Origin: Sphingomonas pseudosanguinis
GTDB taxonomy: Bacteria; Pseudomonadota; Alphaproteobacteria; Sphingomonadales; Sphingomonadaceae
Length of the DNA stretch: 37,243 nt
Assembly (NCBI RefSeq): GCF_014196255.1
Contig: NZ_JACIDH010000026.1
Span: 1-37,243 of the forward strand
Reading direction: 5' to 3'
Numbering within the stretch: the first letter of the stretch is position 1; each line of letters begins with the position of its first letter. This document shows positions 31,701-37,243 of this stretch, one piece after another. A program made the translations under genes and the position numbers. The notes beneath the pieces are model-generated. The model was not told where the DNA came from. It worked only from the letters and a program-made list of their open reading frames with translations, and made no database searches.

Positions 31701-33953
31701 TCAGCCGAACCGGTTGTCGCGCGGGAACCCCGTCGGCGGCATCCGCCCCGCCGCCCCGCGCGCGGTGCGCCAGGCGGACAGATCGGCCTCGGTCCGCACC
31801 CGCCCGGTCTCGCCGCCCATCGGCCAGCTCAGCCCGTCCTTGAACACGAAGGTCGTCGCATCCGACAGCCCGCCGTCGCGGTAGCGCTGGAGCTGGACGC
31901 CGGTGCCGCGCGACAGCTCGACGAACTCGGTCAGCGGGAAGACGAGCAATTTGCGGTTGTCACCGATCGCCGCGACATAATCGTCCTCCGCGCCCACCGG
32001 CCGCACGACCTTCAGGCTGGCGCCTGCGCGCGGGGTCAGCACGGTCTTGCCCTTGCGCGTCTCGGCGATGGTGTCGGCGGTCGGCACGATGAAACCGCGT
32101 CCGTCCGAGGCGGCGACCAGCAGCTTGGGTGCGCGACTGGCGGGCAGGAAACCGGTGATGCCGATCGATCCGTCCAGGTCGATCATCGCGCGCACCGGCT
32201 CGCCGAAACCGCGTCCGCCGGGCAGCTTGTCCGCTGCCAGCGTGAAGAACCGGCCATTGGCCGCCGCCAGCAACAGTTTGTCGGTCGTCTGCGCATGAAA
32301 GGCAAAGGCGGGGCCGTCGCCTTCCTTGAACTTCGCCGTATCGGCCGAGGCGAGGTCGACATGGCCCTTCATCGCGCGAATCCAGCCGCGCTGCGACAGG
32401 ATGACGGTGATCGGCTCACGCTCGATCATCGCCTCCAGCGGAATGTCGCGGGTCGGCGCGGCTTCCTCGATCAGCGTGCGGCGTGCGCCGAGCGGCGTCT
32501 CCAGGCCATAGCGGTCGCGGATCTTGCCCAGATCCTTCTTCATTCGCGTCCGCTGCCGCTGCTCCGAGCCGAGCAACAGCGTCAGCTGCTCGCGCTCCTT
32601 GTCGAGCTTGTCGCGCTCGCCGCGAATCTCGAACTCCTCCAGCCGCCGGAGCGAACGGAGGCGCATGTTCAGGATCGCTTCCGCCTGGCGGTCGGTCAGG
32701 CGGAACTCCTCGATCATCACCGCCTTGGGCTCGTCCTCGGTGCGGATGATCTCGATCACCCGGTCGAGATTGAGATAGGCGACCAGATAGCCGTCGAGCA
32801 GCTCGATCCGGTCGGCGATCTTGCCTAGGCGATGTTCGGAGCGCCGCCGCAGTACGACGAACTGATGCTCGACCCAGGCGGCCAGCGCCTCGCGCAAGCT
32901 CATGACGCGCGGGGTGCGGTCCTTGTCGAGCACATTCAGGTTCAGGCTGATCCGCGTCTCCAGGTCGGAGAAGCGGAACAGCCCGTCCATCAGCACCTGC
33001 GGATCGACGGTGCGGGCGCGCGGCTCCAACACGATGCGAACCTGCGCATCCGATTCGTCGCGCACGTCCGCCAGGATCGGCAGCTTCTTGTCGTTGATGA
33101 GCGTGGCGATCTGTTCGATCAGCTTGCCCTTGGCGACGCCGTAGGGGATCTCGCTGATGACGATCTGCCAGCCGCCGCCCTTCTCGCGTTCGATCTCCCA
33201 ACGTGCGCGGACGCGGAAGCCGCCCCGCCCCGTGGTGTAGCTTTCGCGCAGGATCGCCGGCGCGTCGACGACCATGCCGCCGGTCGGAAAGTCCGGCCCC
33301 TTGACCAGCGCCAGGATGGCGTCGTCATCGGCTTCGGGCCGATCGACCAGCAGGATCGCGGCCTCCAACAGTTCGGCGGCGTTATGCGGCGGGATGCTGG
33401 TCGCCATGCCGACCGCGATGCCGCTCGCGCCGTTCGCCAGCAGGTTCGGGAACAGGCCGGGGAACAGCTCGGGCTCCTGCTCCTCGCCATTATAGGTCGG
33501 GCGATAAGCGACGGCGTCTTCGTCGAGGCCGTCCATCAGGTCGATCGCAACCTGGGTTAGCCGCGCCTCGGTATAGCGGTACGCGGCGGCGTTATCGCCA
33601 TCGATGTTGCCGAAATTACCCTGCCCGTCGACGAGCGGATAGCGCAGCGCGAAATCCTGCGCGAGGCGGACCATCGCGTCATAGACCGACTGGTCGCCAT
33701 GCGGATGGTATTTACCGATCACGTCGCCCACCACGCGCGCGCACTTCTTGTAGCCCGCCGCCGGATCGAGCTTGAGCAGCCGCATCGCCCAGAGCAGCCG
33801 TCGGTGCACAGGCTTCAGGCCATCGCGCACATCGGGCAGCGAGCGCGCGGTGATCGTCGACAGCGCATAGACGAGATAACGCTCGGACAGCGCGCTGTCG
33901 AAAGGCGCGTCCAGCACGCCGACGGGAGGATTGTCGCGGAGATCGATCGCCAT
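31701..33953 (-). CDS. parC: DNA topoisomerase IV subunit A
   Basis: This 750-residue subunit cuts and rejoins DNA to unlink daughter chromosomes. The winged-helix catalytic part has RSLPDVRDGLKPVHRRLLWA, GKYHPHGDQSVYDAMVRLAQ (quinolone-resistance region, with Gln where E. coli has Ser80 and Asp at the Glu84 position), and the catalytic Tyr127 in AYRYTEARLT. A C-terminal pinwheel domain follows (WIRAMKGH, FFTLAADKLPGGRGFGEP). The shorter tail and the HPHGDQS motif point to ParC rather than GyrA. Gln at that position appears usual for alphaproteobacterial ParC, so it is not by itself acquired resistance. ATG 33953 (MAIDLRDNPP) is preferred to an upstream in-frame start at 33992. Confidence 0.94.
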   Translation of the reverse strand: MAIDLRDNPPVGVLDAPFDSALSERYLVYALSTITARSLPDVRDGLKPVHRRLLWAMRLLKLDPAAGYKKCARVVGDVIGKYHPHGDQSVYDAMVRLAQDFALRYPLVDGQGNFGNIDGDNAAAYRYTEARLTQVAIDLMDGLDEDAVAYRPTYNGEEQEPELFPGLFPNLLANGASGIAVGMATSIPPHNAAELLEAAILLVDRPEADDDAILALVKGPDFPTGGMVVDAPAILRESYTTGRGGFRVRARWEIEREKGGGWQIVISEIPYGVAKGKLIEQIATLINDKKLPILADVRDESDAQVRIVLEPRARTVDPQVLMDGLFRFSDLETRISLNLNVLDKDRTPRVMSLREALAAWVEHQFVVLRRRSEHRLGKIADRIELLDGYLVAYLNLDRVIEIIRTEDEPKAVMIEEFRLTDRQAEAILNMRLRSLRRLEEFEIRGERDKLDKEREQLTLLLGSEQRQRTRMKKDLGKIRDRYGLETPLGARRTLIEEAAPTRDIPLEAMIEREPITVILSQRGWIRAMKGHVDLASADTAKFKEGDGPAFAFHAQTTDKLLLAAANGRFFTLAADKLPGGRGFGEPVRAMIDLDGSIGITGFLPASRAPKLLVAASDGRGFIVPTADTIAETRKGKTVLTPRAGASLKVVRPVGAEDDYVAAIGDNRKLLVFPLTEFVELSRGTGVQLQRYRDGGLSDATTFVFKDGLSWPMGGETGRVRTEADLSAWRTARGAAGRMPPTGFPRDNRFG

Positions 33954-34015
33954 GGAAGCCGAGCTTCTAGCAAGCGTTGCGCGGAAGGACAATCATCCGG
34001 ATCAAAAAGGGAACA

Positions 34016-34744
34016 TCAGCCGGATGGCGAAGGATCGTCCATATCCTCCTCGACCAGGATGACGCGGAAGGCGATGTTGCGCCATTCCTCCGACGACAAT
34101 GCGATCCAGTCGATCGACTCGCCCACCTCACGCCGGCGCGGCCGATCGCCGGCCAGTTCGAGATAGAAGATCGCGACGTTGCGCATGACGACCTTCACCG
34201 GGAACCGGTCGGCATCGCGGATCAGGCTGACGACCGTGCCCTGATAGCCCAGGATGCCGCCCTCGACATCGGTCTTGGTCAGGACATAGGCGTTGATGAA
34301 GTCGTTCGGGCCGACGTTGAGCGTCAATATGTCGGCCAGCGGCCCGTGAAAGACGCCCGGATCGCCGTATCGCTTGCCCAGCCAGGCCGCGCCCCGCCCG
34401 GTAAGGTCCGCCAGAAAGCTCAGCCAGATCAGCCCGAGCAACAGGCCGATGACATGGTCGCGGGTCAGATCGGCGTTGGAATGCAGCGCGAAGACGGCAT
34501 AGGGATCGGCCAGCGGCAAGGGGATCAGCGGCGGCAGCCCGGCGACGCCGGCGAGGATGATCGCATAGGCGGCATGAACCGCGATGCAGCACATCCCTGC
34601 CTGGGCCAGCCCCTCGACCCCCGATAGCGGCGGAAAGACGGGGTCGGCCTCCGCCACGCGCCCGGCGCGGTAATAGGCGCGCATCGCCAATATGCCGGGA
34701 AGCAATAATGCGGTCGCCAATATGGCGAGGAGCGTCAGGCCCAT
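34016..34744 (-). CDS. DUF6338-like membrane protein
   Basis: This 242-residue protein has an N-terminal membrane helix (LTLLAILATALLLPGILAM), a second hydrophobic stretch (CCIAVHAAYAIILAGVAGL) and a third (HVIGLLLGLIWLSFLADL), followed by a cytoplasmic part with NDFINAYVLTKTDVEGGILG and YQGTVVSLIRD. The latter, with PGRxAxxxYR-like elements near the start, fits the DUF6338 group; no activity is known. The late LSSEEWRNIAFRVILVEED strand pair resembles a small beta domain. It follows the small gene at 34764 by 19 bases on the same strand. Confidence 0.75.
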   Translation of the reverse strand: MGLTLLAILATALLLPGILAMRAYYRAGRVAEADPVFPPLSGVEGLAQAGMCCIAVHAAYAIILAGVAGLPPLIPLPLADPYAVFALHSNADLTRDHVIGLLLGLIWLSFLADLTGRGAAWLGKRYGDPGVFHGPLADILTLNVGPNDFINAYVLTKTDVEGGILGYQGTVVSLIRDADRFPVKVVMRNVAIFYLELAGDRPRRREVGESIDWIALSSEEWRNIAFRVILVEEDMDDPSPSG

Positions 34745-34763
34745 GACATGGCCCGACCGGGCA

Positions 34764-34946
34764 TCAGCGCTGCGGGTCGGCCTGTTGGCGGCGAGCGCGT
34801 TCGATGTCGCTGCGGCGGATCACCCGCACGCCGTCGGCGCGGACCTGCGCGATCCGCTCGACCGCCTGCCAGCTGCCGCCAAAGGCCGAAAACACATCGG
34901 CGGCGGTTTCGATCGAGGCGGGCGAATTGATGCGTCCAGCGGCCAT
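34764..34946 (-). CDS. Small hypothetical protein, possibly DNA-binding
   Basis: This 60-residue protein (MAAGRINSPASIETAADVF start) has SAFGGSWQAVERIAQVRADG, which recalls the first helices of short YdaS/Cro-like helix-turn-helix proteins, followed by RVIRRSDIERARRQQ, a basic helix. GGGAG lies just before ATG 34946, a tight spacing. It ends 19 bases before the DUF6338-like start, so the two may be an operon. The gene call rests on position and conserved-looking composition; the DNA-binding idea is weak. Confidence 0.5.
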   Translation of the reverse strand: MAAGRINSPASIETAADVFSAFGGSWQAVERIAQVRADGVRVIRRSDIERARRQQADPQR

Positions 34947-35111
34947 GCTCCCGATATAGCATCGCCCCGGCGCGAAACCAACCACCGCCCCCGATTCTGC
35001 CCGCCTTGCGCCATTGCACCCGCGTGCGCGTTCCCTTATAGGCCGCGCCATCCCGCCTCGGGCCTCAGAATGTGGGGCACCGGGGCTGTACTCATTTCAG
35101 GGGACCGCCGC

Positions 35112-35891
35112 ATGGCTCGCCGCCGCCAAATCTACGAAGGCAAGGCCAAGATCCTGTACGAGGGCCCCGAGCCCGGCACGCTGATCCAGTATTTCAAGGA
35201 CGACGCCACCGCGTTCAATGCCCAGAAGAAGGGCACGATCAACGGCAAGGGCGTGCTCAACAACCGTATCTCCGAGCATGTCTTCACCATGCTCGACCAT
35301 ATCGGCGTGCCGACCCACTTCATCCGCCGCCTGAACATGCGCGAGCAGCTGATCCGACAGGTCGAGATCGTGCCGATCGAGGTCGTGGTGCGCAACGTCG
35401 CGGCGGGCTCGCTGTCGAAGCGTCTGGGCATCGAAGAGGGCGTGAAGCTGCCCCGCACGATCATCGAATATTATTACAAGGACGATGCGCTGGGCGACCC
35501 GATGGTCACCGACGAGCATATCGCCTGCTTCGGCTGGGCCAGCCAGGAAGAGATGCACGACATCGCCGACCTGGCGATCCGCGTGAACGACTTCCTGTCA
35601 GGCATGTTCGCCGCGATCGGCATCCGCCTGGTCGACTTCAAGCTGGAATTCGGCCGCATCTGGGACAATGACTTCGGTCGCATCATCCTGGCCGACGAGA
35701 TCAGCCCCGATGGCTGCCGCCTGTGGGACATGACCACCAACGAGAAGCTGGACAAGGACCGCTTCCGCCGCGATCTCGGCGGCGAGGTCGAGGCCTATCA
35801 GGAAGTGGCGCGCCGTCTGGGCCTGCTGCCCGAGGGGGGCGACACCGCCGTCCTCGATCTGGAAGAACACCGCAAGAGCCGGGGCAAGTAA
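35112..35891 (+). CDS. purC: SAICAR synthetase
   Basis: This 259-residue enzyme joins aspartate to CAIR with ATP to give SAICAR, step eight of purine synthesis. Typical segments are QIYEGKAKILYEG, ATAFNAQKKGTINGKG, GVPTHFIRRLNMREQL, EVVVRNVAAGSLSKRLG, DEISPDGCRLWD and LDKDRFRRDLGG. Length is standard for the bacterial type. AGGGGA lies about nine bases before ATG 35112. The TAA stop overlaps the purS ATG by one base. Confidence 0.97.
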   Translation: MARRRQIYEGKAKILYEGPEPGTLIQYFKDDATAFNAQKKGTINGKGVLNNRISEHVFTMLDHIGVPTHFIRRLNMREQLIRQVEIVPIEVVVRNVAAGSLSKRLGIEEGVKLPRTIIEYYYKDDALGDPMVTDEHIACFGWASQEEMHDIADLAIRVNDFLSGMFAAIGIRLVDFKLEFGRIWDNDFGRIILADEISPDGCRLWDMTTNEKLDKDRFRRDLGGEVEAYQEVARRLGLLPEGGDTAVLDLEEHRKSRGK

Positions 35892-36121
35892 TGAAGCTGA
35901 AGATTTTCGTGACCCTGAAGCCCGGCGTGCTCGACCCGCAGGGCAAGGCGATCCATCACGCGCTGGAAAGCCTGGGCTTTGCCGGCGTCAATGACGTGCG
36001 CGCGGGCAAGCTGATCGAGCTGGAAGTCGCCGACGCGACGACCGACGCGCAGATCGAAGAGATGTGCCGCCAGCTGCTCGCCAACACCGTGATCGAGAAT
36101 TACCGGGTGGAGCGCGCCTGA
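35891..36121 (+). CDS. purS: FGAM synthase subunit PurS
   Basis: This 76-residue protein is the small subunit of the three-part phosphoribosylformylglycinamidine synthase (PurL-PurQ-PurS), where it couples the glutaminase to the synthase. KIFVTLKPGVLDPQGKAIHH, GFAGVNDVRAGKLIELEV and CRQLLANTVIENYRVE are clear family signatures. Its start and stop overlap purC and purQ by one base each (TAATG, TGATG). Confidence 0.97.
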   Translation: MKLKIFVTLKPGVLDPQGKAIHHALESLGFAGVNDVRAGKLIELEVADATTDAQIEEMCRQLLANTVIENYRVERA

Positions 36122-36789
36122 TGAAGACCGCCGTGATCGTCTTTCCGGGCTCGAACTGCGACCGCGACCTCGCCGTCGCGCTGGAGGCGGTGACGGGCGT
36201 CAAGCCGACCATGGTCTGGCACGGCGACAGCGAACTCCCCGAGGGGCTGGGGCTGATCGGCGTGCCGGGCGGCTTCTCCTATGGCGACTATCTCCGCTGC
36301 GGCGCGATCGCGGCCCGTTCGCCGATCATGCGCGCGGTCGTGGAGTCGGCGAACAAGGGCACGCCGGTGTTCGGTGTGTGCAACGGCTTCCAGGTGCTGG
36401 CCGAAACCGGGCTGCTGCCGGGTGCGCTGATGCGCAACCGCTCGCTCAACTTCGTGTGCCGCGACGTCGATCTGGAGGTCGCCAACACCGACAGCGCGTT
36501 CACCCGCCTGTACGAACAGGGCGAGACGATCCGTATCCCGGTCGCGCATCATGACGGCAATTACTTCGCCGACGCCGACACGCTCGACCGCCTCGAAGGC
36601 GAAGGCCGCGTGGCCTTCCGCTATGCCGAGGACGTCAACGGTTCGGCCCGGGGCATTGCGGGCGTGCTGAACGAGAAGCGCAACGTGCTGGGCATGATGC
36701 CCCACCCCGAACGCCGTATCGAAGCCGCGCACGGCGGCGACCATGGCCGCCGGTTGTTCGAGGGCCTGCTGGAAATGGTGGGGGCCTGA
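36121..36789 (+). CDS. purQ: FGAM synthase glutaminase subunit PurQ
   Basis: This 222-residue class I glutamine amidotransferase releases ammonia for PurL. The nucleophile is in GTPVFGVCNGFQVLAE, the His-Glu pair in MMPHPERRIE; VIVFPGSNCDRDLA and GVPGGFSYGDYLRCGA are family hallmarks. The large synthase subunit purL is not in the window and may lie just beyond or elsewhere. A hairpin repeat and a good terminator follow. Confidence 0.97.
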   Translation: MKTAVIVFPGSNCDRDLAVALEAVTGVKPTMVWHGDSELPEGLGLIGVPGGFSYGDYLRCGAIAARSPIMRAVVESANKGTPVFGVCNGFQVLAETGLLPGALMRNRSLNFVCRDVDLEVANTDSAFTRLYEQGETIRIPVAHHDGNYFADADTLDRLEGEGRVAFRYAEDVNGSARGIAGVLNEKRNVLGMMPHPERRIEAAHGGDHGRRLFEGLLEMVGA

Positions 36790-36806
36790 TCCCACCCCCC
36801 GTTCAG

Positions 36807-36845
36807 CCTGAGCCCTTCGGCTGGCTGGCAAGCCAGCCGCTCAGG
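36807..36845. repeat. Bulged palindromic element after purQ
   Basis: Outer arms CCTGAGC (36807-36813) and GCTCAGG (36839-36845) and inner arms GGCTGGC (36819-36825) and GCCAGCC (36832-36838) make one hairpin with loop TGGCAA and a five-base bulge CCTTC. It lacks a T run, so it is a REP-like hairpin rather than a terminator. Confidence 0.75.
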
Positions 36846-36897
36846 GTAAACTTCGGCGCTTCGCGCTGAAGGCGAAGGCCACGCGATGAGGTTCGAG

Positions 36898-36929
36898 AGG
36901 GGAAGCGGGGCAACTCGCTTCCCCTTTTT
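36898..36929 (+). terminator. Rho-independent terminator of purCSQ
   Basis: Stem GGGGAAGCG / CGCTTCCCC (36899-36907 with 36916-36924), loop GGGCAACT, is followed by five T's. It lies about 110 bases after the purQ stop. Confidence 0.88.
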
Positions 36930-36935
36930 GGATTG

Positions 36936-37003
36936 GCTCACGCGAAGCCCCGAAGCCGCAAAGAAGATGTTTGTTCGCGCGGAGGCGCGGAGAACGCGGA
37001 GGT
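36936..37003. repeat. Dispersed intergenic repeat of the GCGCGGAGGCGCGGAG type
   Basis: CTCACGCGAAGCCCCGAAGCCGC followed by GTTCGCGCGGAGGCGCGGAGAACGCGGAGG (motifs given in part) is the reverse complement of the right half of the element at 19645-19808, with about ten differences. Confidence 0.8.
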
Positions 37004-37056
37004 GTATGGCCTCCTGGAGGCCTTCTCCCTTTCAAATAGGATCATCTAAATGAACT

Positions 37057-37094
37057 CACCCCTCCCCTTCAGGGGAGGGGCCGGGGGTGGGGCG
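37057..37094. repeat. Palindromic intergenic repeat, CCCCTTCAGGGG type
   Basis: CACCCCTCCCCTTCAGGGG followed by AGGGGCCGGGGGTGGGGCG, the same unit as at 163-200 and in the pair at 5813-5914. Poly-C/G artefact starts right after it, as it does before the copy at the other end of the window. Confidence 0.8.

Positions 37095-37243
<149 letters not shown>

Noticed and set aside
33700..33740. Gln in the ParC quinolone-resistance region as an acquired resistance mutation
   Set aside because: The HPHGDQS form appears to be usual for alphaproteobacterial ParC, so it is better read as lineage-typical.

Overview
The window is about 37 kb of GC-rich chromosomal DNA from an alphaproteobacterium, most likely a sphingomonad (Sphingomonas or a close relative). 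This rests on gene content and order: a tonB-exbB-exbD-exbD locus, a large sphingomonad-type TonB-dependent receptor, UPF0262, the block cobA-DUF2849-cysI-DUF934-cysH, DUF1285-nudL-CCA transferase, purC-purS-purQ, and several families of short palindromic intergenic repeats. No rRNA, tRNA, CRISPR array, integrase or insertion sequence was seen. The first ~150 and last ~150 bases are poly-G/poly-C runs that look like contig-end sequencing or assembly artefact.

Layout. 0.4-4.4 kb: small glycine-rich lipoprotein, nitronate monooxygenase-like enzyme, GT4 glycosyltransferase, alpha/beta hydrolase. 4.4-7.4 kb: SelO-type pseudokinase and a lone astD. 7.4-10.4 kb: TonB-dependent receptor with its own terminator. 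10.6-14.5 kb: a tightly overlapping sulfate-assimilation operon (siroheme precursor synthesis, sulfite reductase, APS reductase, two partner proteins of unknown role). 14.6-16.3 kb: a lower-GC patch with a lipoprotein gene and a second gene broken by a one-base frameshift in an A8 run. 16.4-21.3 kb: dnaB, UPF0262, a GH25-like protein lacking key catalytic residues, cytidine deaminase, a MerR/TipAS regulator, dCTP deaminase. 21.3-22.6 kb: gene-poor, with a small TPR protein behind a striking nested inverted repeat. 22.6-25.2 kb: the TonB energy-transducing complex, which would power receptors such as the one at 7.4 kb. 25.4-29.9 kb: a secreted hypothetical protein, an SDR-like mini-protein beside folB, then GNAT, DUF1285, NudL and CCA transferase. 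29.9-34.9 kb: an EAL protein with a degenerate GGDEF domain, parC, and a DUF6338-type membrane protein with a small partner. 35.1-36.9 kb: purC-purS-purQ, ending in a good terminator.

Functionally the window is mostly housekeeping: purine and pyrimidine nucleotide metabolism (purCSQ, cdd, dcd), replication and topology (dnaB, parC), tRNA maturation (CCA transferase), folate (folB), sulfur assimilation and TonB-driven uptake. I saw no clear large novel system. The parts least explained by known families are the lipoprotein plus frameshifted-gene pair at 14.6-16.3 kb, the probably non-catalytic GH25 protein, the SDR remnant beside folB, the cysteine cluster of the nitronate monooxygenase-like enzyme, and the intergenic palindromes.
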